A DNA stretch of 64,000 nt from GCA-003244245 sp035714625 (GTDB lineage: Bacteria > Actinomycetota > Actinomycetes > Mycobacteriales > Pseudonocardiaceae), in assembly GCA_035714625.1 (NCBI GenBank), contig DASTLT010000170.1:3969-67968 (forward strand), given 5' to 3'. A model generated the notes under the pieces. It did no database searches, had not been told where the DNA came from, and worked only from the letters and a program-made list of their open reading frames with translations. The position numbers and the translations under genes are program-made. Positions 8,706 through 16,110 of the stretch are shown in pieces (position 1 is the first letter of the stretch; each line of letters begins with the position of its first letter).

Positions 8706-9323
8706 ATGGTCGCCAAGTTGGCGGGTACCCAGGTAGATCCGGTCTTCGCGGGACGGACGGAGGCAACCAGTGCCCTTGGTCAGGACGCTGAGGCGGTGGC
8801 CAGGACCTGTTATGACATGGCCTTGCGTTTCCACCGCGGCGGCAAGTTGGTGTGCTTCGGCAACGGGTCGGCAGCCGCCGACGCCGCGCACATCGTGGTG
8901 GAGTTCGTGCACCCGGTCATCGTGGGGAAACGGGCCCTGCCCGCAGTGTCGCTGGCCAACGACGTCGCGACGCTGAGTGGGATCACCCGGCTGAGCGGAT
9001 TCGAGGACAGCTTCGCCGCCCCGCTGCGGCTGCATGCAGCGGCGGAGGACATCGCGTTGGGCATCTCGGCGGATGGTGACTGCGACAACGTGGCTCGCGC
9101 GCTGTGCGTTGCCCGGGACGCGGGTCTGCTGACGGTGGCGCTGGTCGGCGGCGACGGGGGTCGGATCGCCCGGATTGCCGGGCTGGACCACGTTCTGATC
9201 GCGCGCTCCACCGATCCCCGAGTGGTCAAGGAGGTCCAGGTCACCACCTATCACGTGCTGTGGGAGCTAGTGCACGTCTTCTTCGAACAACCTGGGGTAC
9301 TCGAGCCGAGAGTTGTGCCGTGA
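8706..9323 (+). CDS. SIS-domain sugar-phosphate isomerase-like protein (first of pair)
   Basis: A sugar isomerase (SIS) fold protein of about 205 residues, related to GmhA-type sedoheptulose-7-phosphate isomerases. The phosphate-binding motif is CFGNGSAAADAAHI, a variant of the usual GNGGSA-D-AQH. The second motif, IALGISADGDC, lacks the canonical S-x-S-G. The terminal VQVTTYHVLWELVHVFFEQ matches the family's C-terminal helix. AGGAGAGG (8689-8696) serves either GTG 8703 or ATG 8706. The degenerate motif compared with the neighbour suggests a subunit pair or a non-catalytic ligand-binding role (inference). Confidence 0.8.
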   Translation: MVAKLAGTQVDPVFAGRTEATSALGQDAEAVARTCYDMALRFHRGGKLVCFGNGSAAADAAHIVVEFVHPVIVGKRALPAVSLANDVATLSGITRLSGFEDSFAAPLRLHAAAEDIALGISADGDCDNVARALCVARDAGLLTVALVGGDGGRIARIAGLDHVLIARSTDPRVVKEVQVTTYHVLWELVHVFFEQPGVLEPRVVP

Positions 9324-9372
9324 GCGCGCTGGCCTGCCTCACCGACCCGATCATCTGCCCGGAGGTGTCGTC

Positions 9373-10020
9373 ATGAGCGGTGTGGAGTCGCTGTACCCGT
9401 TCCTCTACTCGGGTGTGTCGGACGTCGATGCGGTGCTCGCCGAGGTCTGCCGGTCGACGGCTGAGAAGACCGCGGAGATCACCCGTTTGCGCGGTGAAGT
9501 GCTGGAACTCTACCGTGATCGACTCGCCGAGTGCGGCACCGCGATGGCCCGATCCTTCGCCGCTGGGGGCCGGTTGTTCACCTTCGGCAACGGGGGGAGC
9601 AGCACCGACGCCCAAGCCGTTGCCGAGCTTTTCCAGAACCCTGGTCCGGCTGGTCGTCCGTTGCCTGCGACGGCGCTGACCACCGACGTCGCGGTGCTCA
9701 GCGCGCTGGCCAACGATGTCTCCTTCGATGTGGTCTTCGCCCGACCGCTGGCCGCCAACGGGCACGCGGGGGACATCGCGCTGGGCTTGTCCACCAGCGG
9801 CGGGTCAGCGAACGTCCTGCGCGGCTTCGATGAAGCCGCCCGCCGCGGGATGCTCACCATCGGACTGGCCGGCTACGACGGCGGCAAGATGGCCGAGACC
9901 GACAGCATCGAGCACCTGTTCGTCATGCCGTCGTCCTCGGTGCACCGCATTCAGGAGGCGCAGACCACGACTTACCACGTGCTCTGGGAACTCACCCAGG
10001 TGGCGCTGGGGCAATCTTGA
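9373..10020 (+). CDS. SIS-domain phosphoheptose isomerase-like protein (second of pair)
   Basis: A 215-residue SIS protein with the canonical motifs FGNGGSSTDAQ and LGLSTSGGSANVL, and the C-terminal helix TTTYHVLWELTQVAL. It is closer to catalytic GmhA-like enzymes than the preceding paralogue. ATG 9373 follows GGAGGTG at 9361-9367. The genes are 49 bp apart on the same strand and almost certainly cotranscribed. From memory, such SIS pairs accompany actinobacterial [NiFe]-hydrogenase gene sets, but no hydrogenase lies in this window. Confidence 0.85.
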   Translation: MSGVESLYPFLYSGVSDVDAVLAEVCRSTAEKTAEITRLRGEVLELYRDRLAECGTAMARSFAAGGRLFTFGNGGSSTDAQAVAELFQNPGPAGRPLPATALTTDVAVLSALANDVSFDVVFARPLAANGHAGDIALGLSTSGGSANVLRGFDEAARRGMLTIGLAGYDGGKMAETDSIEHLFVMPSSSVHRIQEAQTTTYHVLWELTQVALGQS

Positions 10021-10088
10021 TCATACATGCGGTGGGTGCACGGCTCGCGCCAGGGGGAGGGCGCCGGTCCTGCCCTGAGAATGCGGCA

Positions 10089-10760
10089 ATGTCGCGCCGA
10101 CTCTTGCCCCTGCTCGCGCTGCTCGCCGTGTTGTGCAGCACGCTGCTCACCTCCTGCGGGCAGCGGGAGGAAAGCTTGCCCCCGGCTGCCGGCCTGCTGG
10201 CCGAGTCGGCCGCGGCGATGCGGACCGTGACCAGTACCAGGGTTGACCTCGACGTCCACGGTGAGCTGCCGGGAGTGCCGCTGAAGTCCGCCGCGGGCCA
10301 GCTCACCAGGGAAGGCGCGGCCCAGGGAACCGCATCGCTGGACATGGGGGAGCAACCGTTCGAGGTGGATTTCATCATCCTCGGTCAGGAGCTGTACCTG
10401 CGGGGCCCGACCGGCGGGTTCCGGAAGCTGGCCACGTCCTCGGCCTTCCTCGTCTACAACCCCACAGTGATCCTGGATCCGAACCGGGGCATCGCAGCAG
10501 TCCTGGCCAGTGGTACCGAGGCGAGCACCGAGGCCCGCGAGCCGGTCGGCGGGGTGGACAGCTACCGGGTGCAGGCCAAGTTCCCCCGGCAGTCGCTCGA
10601 CAAGCTGGTGCCCGGGTATACCCCGGATTCGGTCAGCCGGGTGTGGATTGCCGCCGCTGGCTTCCGCCTGGTGCAGGCCGAGTTCCCGACCACCGGCGGC
10701 ACGGTCAGCTTCCGGTTCTCCAACTACAATGCCCCAGCCGATATCAGGCCGCCGGCTTAA
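10089..10760 (+). CDS. LppX/LprG-family lipoprotein
   Basis: The product is 223 residues. It has a signal peptide (RRLLPLLALLAVLCST) and the lipobox L-T-S-C at about residue 20, so it should be lipid-anchored on the outer face of the membrane. The mature part (AAAMRTVTSTRVDLDVHGELPG, DFIILGQELYLRG, VPGYTPDSVSRVWIA) matches the LppX/LprAFG beta-fold that carries lipids. The start ATG 10089 directly precedes the signal peptide; the ORF opens earlier without coding character. Its stop codon overlaps the stop of the convergent GNAT gene. Confidence 0.85.
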   Translation: MSRRLLPLLALLAVLCSTLLTSCGQREESLPPAAGLLAESAAAMRTVTSTRVDLDVHGELPGVPLKSAAGQLTREGAAQGTASLDMGEQPFEVDFIILGQELYLRGPTGGFRKLATSSAFLVYNPTVILDPNRGIAAVLASGTEASTEAREPVGGVDSYRVQAKFPRQSLDKLVPGYTPDSVSRVWIAAAGFRLVQAEFPTTGGTVSFRFSNYNAPADIRPPA

Positions 10761-11362
10761 GGCCCGGCAGGCGCGCAGCGGAGATGACGCAGGTTTCCGA
10801 GTTCTTTGACCATCACATCGAACACCGGTGAGCCCGGCACCGGGTTGCGCTTCTGGGCAACTTTGCACCAGCCCCACTTGGCATAGGCAGCCTGGGCGGC
10901 GTCGGCGGCCGGCAGTGCCAGCAGGGTCGCCCGCTCTTCCTGGCGCTCCTGCAGCAGCCGGGCGTGGAGTGTCTCGGCAACGTGCTTCCTTCGCCACGGC
11001 CGCCGTACCAGGAGTTCCACCAGCGCGAAGGTCCGGCCCGGGTATTCCCGGGTCAGGGCCTCTGGCAAAGGGGTATCCAAGCGCTGCCACCAGGTGGTGG
11101 TCGGGGCAAGGGGCACCCCGAAGCCATAGGCAACAAGCTGGTCACCACACCGTGCTTCAACAAGACTGAAGCCCGCACTCCGGCGCTGCCTGGCGAAGGG
11201 GTCGCTGAACAGCTCCGATTGCTCTACACCCCATTCGTAGGGGGGCTCGGCATAGACCTCACGATACAAGGCGATCAGCTCGTCCATGTGCCGCGCTACC
11301 TCATCGGCACTCACCCGCCGGAAGTCAACCCCTGCAGGCGCCGGCACTGTCTCGCTTCGCAT
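10757..11362 (-). CDS. GNAT-family N-acetyltransferase-like protein
   Basis: About 201 residues with a GNAT-like layout: N-terminal helix and strand, then a central core FALVELLVRRPWRRKHVAETLHARLLQ. That core resembles the acetyl-CoA-binding loop (normally Q/R-x-x-G-x-G/A), here in the altered form RRPWRRKHVAE. The last part, YAKWGWCKVAQKRNP, matches the usual C-terminal beta-alpha of the fold. ATG 11362 is chosen over TTG 11371. The substrate is unknown. It is convergent with the LprG-like gene, with no intergenic space. Confidence 0.72.
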   Translation of the reverse strand: MRSETVPAPAGVDFRRVSADEVARHMDELIALYREVYAEPPYEWGVEQSELFSDPFARQRRSAGFSLVEARCGDQLVAYGFGVPLAPTTTWWQRLDTPLPEALTREYPGRTFALVELLVRRPWRRKHVAETLHARLLQERQEERATLLALPAADAAQAAYAKWGWCKVAQKRNPVPGSPVFDVMVKELGNLRHLRCAPAGP

Positions 11363-11395
11363 CGCAGCCAAGCATAGCGCCCATGCTGGCGGCGC

Positions 11396-11623
11396 TCATG
11401 CCGCCAACGGCTGGCCGGTGCCAGCGGACGCGGTGGGGTCGGGCCCCGTGGGGTTGCCCGGCAGCGGGTGGTACCGCCGGCTCTCCCGGGTAGTGGCAGG
11501 AGTGTCACACTGCCAGCGCCACGTGCCGCAATGCACTCGCACGGCGCCGGTTGCGGTCTCGGCCACGACGGTGGGCTGCCCGCAGGTGAGGCAGGCGAGG
11601 GCGACCGGGTGTGGGAACCGCAT
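11396..11623 (-). CDS. Small Cys-rich (zinc-ribbon-like) protein, 75 aa
   Basis: This short protein starts at ATG 11623 with an excellent ribosome site (GGAGGTGGTCTG before ATG). It has CLTCGQP followed by VHCGTWRWQC, four cysteines that could bind zinc. The C-terminal tail is Pro/Gly/Thr-rich and likely disordered. No named family is recognised. The strong start signal and cysteine pattern are the reasons to call it real. Confidence 0.6.
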   Translation of the reverse strand: MRFPHPVALACLTCGQPTVVAETATGAVRVHCGTWRWQCDTPATTRESRRYHPLPGNPTGPDPTASAGTGQPLAA

Positions 11624-11754
11624 CAGACCACCTCCCCAACCTCTCGTTCGCCACGCGCTTCGTGCGGCGTGGGCGCTTACCGACTGTCCACTGTGATGAG
11701 AACCGGGAGCTGATCCTTGATACCTCGGTAGGTGCTCGTGATCAGTGTGCCCGG

Positions 11755-12921
11755 TCACGGTTGGAAGATGGCGCTGAGCCGGTGACAGAGGGCATCGACG
11801 TCGTCCTCGTCATGGTAGATGCCGAAGCCGAAACGCAGCCGATCGTCACGATGGTCGGTGGTCACCTTACGGGCCCGTAGCCGCTGCCTGATCGCGCCCG
11901 CGTCGGGAAGGCGGAAGGTCAGAAAATTTCCCCGTCCGGGGATCTCCGGGGGTGGCACCAGCGTGCGGTGGCCGAGTCCAGGTATCTGCAGGGCGTCAAG
12001 CCGGTCAAGGAAGCGGGCCTGCAACCTGCGAACCCGGGCGTGGATCACCGGCACCGACAGTCCCAGCTCGTCGAGCAGCCGCTGGGCGGCGTTGAAGCGG
12101 TACAGCCCGGTCGCATCGAACGTCGCGCCGAGGAACCGGGCGGCGTCCTGCTGGTAGCTCACCTGCCCGGACGGCCCGATGAGCTCGGCGAAGCCGGCGA
12201 ACCAGCCCGTGTTGACTGGACGCTCGCCATACCCGGGCGGGCAGTGCAGGAAGCAGGCGCCCTCGCCGGCCATCGCGTACTTGTAGCCCCCGGCCAGGTA
12301 GAAGGCGCGGTTCGCGATAGCGGCAAGGTCGGTCGGCAGCGCCATGAACCCGTGGTAGCCGTCGACGACCACGAACGTCTCATCGGCCGGCACGGCGGCG
12401 ATGACCGCCGCGAGGTCGGAGACCGCGAACCCCGAGTTGAAGTGCACCTGGCTGAAGAACACCAGGTCGTGGCCGCCCCGGGCGGTGGAGTGCCGCAGCC
12501 GCTGGGTAAAGGTGTCGAACGGCTCGGCCGCCACCCGGTCGACGACCGCGAGCCCGGCCTCCTCCAGCCGGCGCACCTGCCGGGCGAAGCTGTGGAACTC
12601 GCTGTCGGTGGTCAGGATCCGGGTCGGCACCGGCAGGCAGGACAGCAGCCGCAGCACCAGGTCGTGAGTGCTGGGGGCAAACGTGACGGTCGCGGGGTCG
12701 GGCAGGCCTAGCTGGCCCGCGACGTGCCTGCCGGCTTCCGGCAGCACCGTGCCCAGCAGCAGGTCCCATTTGTCGTCGTGCAGTGCGGCGGCATCGAGCC
12801 AGGCGCGCTGCTGCGCCTCGAACGTCACGTCCGGCCAGGGGTGGTGGCTGTGCGCGGCGACGTGCAACCGCTCCGGATCCGGGGCGAGGAAGCGGGTGAA
12901 GTGCCGCTTGTAGCTGATCAC
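11755..12921 (-). CDS. PLP-dependent class V aminotransferase-fold enzyme (kynureninase-like)
   Basis: A 388-residue fold-type I PLP enzyme of the class V aminotransferase/kynureninase/cysteine-desulfurase group. Visible features are the PLP-contacting segment FVVVDGYHGF (Asp) and the probable Schiff-base Lys in YLAGGYKYAMAGEGACF. The C-terminal small domain ends GFGIYHDEDDVDAL. The substrate is unknown. Its ATG overlaps the stop of the upstream amidohydrolase (ATGA, 12918-12921), so the two are translationally coupled. This suggests consecutive steps on one amine or amide compound (inference). Confidence 0.85.
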   Translation of the reverse strand: MISYKRHFTRFLAPDPERLHVAAHSHHPWPDVTFEAQQRAWLDAAALHDDKWDLLLGTVLPEAGRHVAGQLGLPDPATVTFAPSTHDLVLRLLSCLPVPTRILTTDSEFHSFARQVRRLEEAGLAVVDRVAAEPFDTFTQRLRHSTARGGHDLVFFSQVHFNSGFAVSDLAAVIAAVPADETFVVVDGYHGFMALPTDLAAIANRAFYLAGGYKYAMAGEGACFLHCPPGYGERPVNTGWFAGFAELIGPSGQVSYQQDAARFLGATFDATGLYRFNAAQRLLDELGLSVPVIHARVRRLQARFLDRLDALQIPGLGHRTLVPPPEIPGRGNFLTFRLPDAGAIRQRLRARKVTTDHRDDRLRFGFGIYHDEDDVDALCHRLSAIFQP

Positions 12922-14054
12922 CGCTGGTCCAGCCGGTAGACCCGATGCGCGTTGCCCGCGCCCACCATGGTCGCCACGCGCACCGCGTCAGCACAGGACC
13001 ACTCCCCGGCCTGCACCCACTCGCCGAGGATGCTGGCCATAGCCTGCCGCCACAACACGGCACCGAGGTAATGCAGCTCGGCCGGCCCCCACCCGTCGGA
13101 GGAGAAGAGCAGTTTGCCGAACGGGGCGACTTCCAGCGACTCCGCGACGATCGCCCGGCAGCGCGCCCCGGTGTAGTTCACCGCCAGACCGACGTCGAGG
13201 TAGACGTGCGGGTACACGTGGGCGAGATACCCGGCCGTGCGGTGGTAGGGGTAACAGTGCAGCAGCAGCACCGGGACCTGCCGGTGCTGCACCCGGCGCA
13301 GGAACTCGGTCATCAGTGAGGGGTCGCAGCGGTGCAGGGTGAGGTCGGGATCTCCGTACCCGACGTGGAACTGCAGCGGGAGGCCGCGCTCGACGCCCAT
13401 CCACAGCAGGTGACGCAGCAGCACCGGATCGCTCAGCCGTACCTCACCGGTCTCCCGTCGCCGCAGCCACCGTCCGGCGGCGCGGCGCACCTCGCGACCG
13501 GCAGGTGGGTCCGGGTCGAAGTCCAGGCCGTACCGGTAGGCGATGATCGACTTGAGCCCGACCGCGTGCCGGGTCCGTTCGTCGAGGGCCGTGGCGAACC
13601 GGTCGGCGAACCGGTCCGCGCCGACCCCGCTGTCGGCCACCCCTTCGGCCACCGATTCCAGCCGCACGATCTCGGCTGCGGTTCCGCCGGAGGCCGCCGC
13701 CATCTGCGGCGGCGTCAGGGTCTGCTGCGCCCGGTAGCCGGTCTCGACCAGAAACCAGCCCACCCCGCTTGCGCCGAGCAGCCGGCGGGTGACCTCCGGC
13801 GCACCGAGTTCTCGGCGGCGGGCGAGGTAGGTGGCCGCGTCGGTGTGCGGGGGCAGATCAAGCACCGGGGCACACCAGCGGCGCACGGCGAAACCCAGTT
13901 GGGAGTCCAGATGGGTGGTCCCCGCCGGCGGTGGCCACCCGGACTCGGTGAGCCCAGCCTCGAACGCAGCCGGCTCCAGATCATCCTTCGCAGCGCCGTG
14001 CACATGGTGGTCCACCAGGCGCAGGGCCTGCAGAGCGGCCGGCAGGTGCGTCAC
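12918..14054 (-). CDS. Amidohydrolase-superfamily metal-dependent hydrolase
   Basis: The 378-residue TIM-barrel hydrolase has the first-strand metal motif DHHVHG. It also has a central Lys in GLKSIIAYRYGL, His in QFHVGYGD and LLHCYPYHR, and Asp in FSSDGWGP. It resembles the amidohydrolase domain of FluG/nodulin-like proteins (amidohydrolase 2 type). The start GTG 14054 overlaps the stop of the HesB-like gene (GTGA). It is the middle gene of a three-gene coupled operon. The exact substrate cannot be given. Confidence 0.85.
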   Translation of the reverse strand: MTHLPAALQALRLVDHHVHGAAKDDLEPAAFEAGLTESGWPPPAGTTHLDSQLGFAVRRWCAPVLDLPPHTDAATYLARRRELGAPEVTRRLLGASGVGWFLVETGYRAQQTLTPPQMAAASGGTAAEIVRLESVAEGVADSGVGADRFADRFATALDERTRHAVGLKSIIAYRYGLDFDPDPPAGREVRRAAGRWLRRRETGEVRLSDPVLLRHLLWMGVERGLPLQFHVGYGDPDLTLHRCDPSLMTEFLRRVQHRQVPVLLLHCYPYHRTAGYLAHVYPHVYLDVGLAVNYTGARCRAIVAESLEVAPFGKLLFSSDGWGPAELHYLGAVLWRQAMASILGEWVQAGEWSCADAVRVATMVGAGNAHRVYRLDQR

Positions 14055-14365
14055 TGCTGAGGCTCGGACCTCCTGCGGTCGACGGTGAAGCGCACCTGCT
14101 CCCCACCGTCCTCGGTGACGTGCTCGACGTCCAACTCCTGGTCATGCAGGACCTGGACCAGGTTGGGCGGGAGGAAGATCTTCACGCCGCGGGTCTCGAC
14201 CACCGAGTCATCCTCGCCTGGGGCCGCAGCCAGGGACAGCCCCAGCCCCTCCGACCGGGTGGTCTTCCCCTGCCGCGTGATCCGCAGACCCGCCCCCTCG
14301 GGCATCTGATGCTTGGTCACGAGCGAGTTGATGGCCTGAGCGGCTGCCTCGGTCACTGTCAGCAT
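14051..14365 (-). CDS. HesB/IscA-fold protein lacking cluster-binding cysteines
   Basis: The 104-residue protein follows the HesB/IscA fold (MLTVTEAAAQAINSLV, GAGLRITRQG, GVKIFLPPNLVQVL). It contains no cysteine at all, so it cannot ligate Fe-S clusters in the normal A-type way. It is the first gene of the coupled minus-strand operon. Similar Cys-less HesB-like proteins are common in actinomycetes; the role is unknown. Confidence 0.8.
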   Translation of the reverse strand: MLTVTEAAAQAINSLVTKHQMPEGAGLRITRQGKTTRSEGLGLSLAAAPGEDDSVVETRGVKIFLPPNLVQVLHDQELDVEHVTEDGGEQVRFTVDRRRSEPQQ

Positions 14366-14578
14366 GTCACTACCGTATGTGTCGACGCGCGAGAACAGCG
14401 CACCAGGGTCACCGGTTCCCCCCTGACCTCATCAACGGTACTCGGGTTCTCGAGTCGAAACCGGGATCCGGGGTCCCACTGCGAGCGCCGGATGCTAGCG
14501 TCGGTGACATGATCGGCTGAGATCTCCGCTGTGGGGCGCGATTGCGAGCTGAGCACGTCGAGTTTGGAGGAGATCGCT

Positions 14579-14773
14579 GTGAGGAAGCATCCTGAACCCC
14601 GAGACGAACCCGTACCCGACGACGCCGTCGCCCCCCCGGCGCTCAACCGCCGTGAGCGTCGCGGCGGTAAGGCCGGGGTGCCCTCGCACCGGGATGGCAA
14701 GGCTGGCGGGGGACGGCTGCACACCACTGTCCCGAACCCGCGGCAGTACTCCACCCGCCGCCGCGGCGGCTGA
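14579..14773 (+). CDS. Small basic Gly/Arg-rich protein (64 aa)
   Basis: GTG 14579 is preceded by GGAGGAG at a good distance. The product starts RKHPEPRDEPVPDD (acidic) and turns strongly basic (LNRRERRGGKAG, RQYSTRRRGG). It is probably disordered and nucleic-acid binding, but no function is known. It may form an operon with the next small gene 15 bp downstream. Confidence 0.6.
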   Translation: MRKHPEPRDEPVPDDAVAPPALNRRERRGGKAGVPSHRDGKAGGGRLHTTVPNPRQYSTRRRGG

Positions 14774-14788
14774 GCGGTAGGGTGAGGC

Positions 14789-15049
14789 GTGGAGACGCAA
14801 CGCAAGCCGGAGGAGCTTTCCGACGAGGAACGCGAGCGGCTGCGCCAAGCCCACCAGCGGGTGCGCAATTCTTCGCATGCGCTGGAGGCGCTGACGGTGG
14901 TCAAACCGGTCCGCGGGCGTTGGGTGGCCACGCCTGCGCCGCTCGAGGCCCTCGAGGCAGCCCAGGTCGAGCTGCATGACGCATATCAGGAACTCTGGTC
15001 GGCTCAGCGGGAGCTCTTGGGCTGGGAGCCTCCCGCTGACCGTTCCTGA
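14789..15049 (+). CDS. Small hypothetical helical protein (86 aa)
   Basis: GTG start. The protein is charged and helical (SDEERERLRQAHQRVRNSSHALEAL, then LEAAQVELHDAYQELWSAQRELLGW) and is likely a helical hairpin or short coiled coil. No family is recognised. It lies just after the small basic protein on the same strand and is convergent with the zinc-ribbon gene, whose stop is 6 bp away. Confidence 0.55.
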   Translation: METQRKPEELSDEERERLRQAHQRVRNSSHALEALTVVKPVRGRWVATPAPLEALEAAQVELHDAYQELWSAQRELLGWEPPADRS

Positions 15050-15055
15050 GCCAGT

Positions 15056-15256
15056 TCACGCCACGTCGAACAGGCGCTCAACGCGTCCGCCGCGGCCGCA
15101 CCCGGTGTCGTGCCACCAGCGGCGCAGGCACTTGCCGCACTGCACCCAGACCATGTTGGCCTCGGAGTAGAGCAGGTACAGCCCGGTGTTGTTGCTGCAG
15201 TGCGGGCAGGGCAGCCACGCCTGACGGCTGATATCTGCTTGCCGGTCCAGCATCAT
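15056..15256 (-). CDS. Small zinc-ribbon protein (66 aa)
   Basis: Starts ATG 15256 (MMLDRQAD), overlapping by ATGA the stop of the upstream DUF6400-like gene, so it is translationally coupled. CPHC and CGKC knuckles 22 residues apart form a zinc ribbon. WWHDTGCGRGG follows. The role is unknown; it may be a partner of the upstream protein. Confidence 0.65.
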   Translation of the reverse strand: MMLDRQADISRQAWLPCPHCSNNTGLYLLYSEANMVWVQCGKCLRRWWHDTGCGRGGRVERLFDVA

Positions 15257-15480
15257 CCCGACCACCTCGCCAGGTCGGGCAGCACGCCGCTGGCCACCAG
15301 CAGGTCGTAGCTGGCCTGCTGGTCGGGGTCGAGGTGGGTGTAGAGCAGGCGATGGGCCTGCGCTTCGCCGGCATATGCCTCGACCGGGTCCCAATGGGCA
15401 CCGATGGCCGCCAGGACGGCGGCGAGCCGCGTGCCCTCGTGGGCGGAGAGATCAACGTCGAACGGGACGAGGTTGGCCAT
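15253..15480 (-). CDS. DUF6400-like small protein (75 aa)
   Basis: Starts ATG 15480 with the ribosome site CGGAGGTGGGCC immediately before it. The protein has FDVDLSAHEGTRLAAVLAAIG, HWDPVEAYAGEAQAHRLLY and YDLLVASGVLPDL, which match my recollection of the DUF6400 family of small actinobacterial proteins. The gene diverges from narG across ~630 bp and could share its regulatory region, so a link with nitrate or anaerobic metabolism is possible but unproven. Confidence 0.65.
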   Translation of the reverse strand: MANLVPFDVDLSAHEGTRLAAVLAAIGAHWDPVEAYAGEAQAHRLLYTHLDPDQQASYDLLVASGVLPDLARWSG

Positions 15481-15741
15481 GGCCCACCTCCGGGTCTGAT
15501 CGGGATGAATGGTATGCAATTGACAGTTCCTGGCATTGACAGCGGGATCATCGAACTGTCCTCCCGGCCGTCATATAGATACAGAGCACGCACGGCGCCG
15601 CCACGTACATCGGGATTCAACAGGGAGTAGGTAGTAGCACACGGGGATGCCCGATCAGGCAGCCAGTGACGGTGCGTGACTTCACGATGGCGGCAAGCGG
15701 CGGGGGCCGCCCCCCGCGCTCCTCGGGTACCAGCGGGTTTG

Positions 15742-15757
15742 TGTGACCCAAGTCACC
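15742..15757. promoter_or_regulatory. CRP/FNR-family-like binding site
   Basis: TGTGA-CCCAAG-TCACC matches the CRP/FNR-family layout TGTGA-N6-TCACA with a single mismatch at the last base. The core GTGAC-N4-GTCAC is a perfect inverted repeat. It lies about 350 bp upstream of narG, and a CRP/FNR-type regulator would fit nitrate-reductase control. Confidence 0.5.
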
Positions 15758-15796
15758 GACCTGGTTAAAAAACAGGAATGGTTGCCCCACGGTTCG

Positions 15797-15812
15797 GTAA
15801 CTGATAGGTTAC
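15797..15812. promoter_or_regulatory. Inverted repeat GTAAC-N6-GTTAC
   Basis: A perfect 5-bp inverted repeat around the spacer TGATAG, 40 bp downstream of the CRP-like site, in an AT-rich stretch. It is a plausible second regulator site or promoter-proximal operator for narG. The regulator is unknown. Confidence 0.4.
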
Positions 15813-16110
15813 GACAGGTAAATTTCGCGGAAACTTATGAGGTGAAAGCTGTTTAGCTCGGGCCGAGTGCAGGAACTCGGTTGGCGGCGAATGCACCCTC
15901 GAACTGATGCGTTTTGGCAGGTCGGAGGCTGGCTGACCGGCGCTGTCAGGCGGACGCCGACGTGAACGAAGTGTTACGTATCTCGCACTTGGGTCCTGAT
16001 GATGATGTGAGCATCGACGCCCATTCTTGAAGAACTTTGAAACGCCATCTACAGTGAGGGGGCCAGCCGCTATGTGAGCACAAAATTATTTGTTCGGAGA
16101 GGTGGCGCCC

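Larger units (their letters stand above)
15481..16110. promoter_or_regulatory. Long divergent regulatory region upstream of narGHJI
   Basis: About 630 bp without a convincing gene separates the DUF6400-like gene from narG. The right half is AT-richer than its surroundings, with runs such as GGTTAAAAAACAGG. It holds two palindromic candidates (15742-15757 and 15797-15812) and the narG ribosome site GGAGAGG at 16096-16102. No hairpin terminator was recognised. Confidence 0.55.

Noticed and set aside
13332..14060. Plus-strand 242-codon frame opposite the amidohydrolase
   Set aside because: The minus-strand amidohydrolase has clear metal motifs; the plus frame is Gly/Arg/Val filler.
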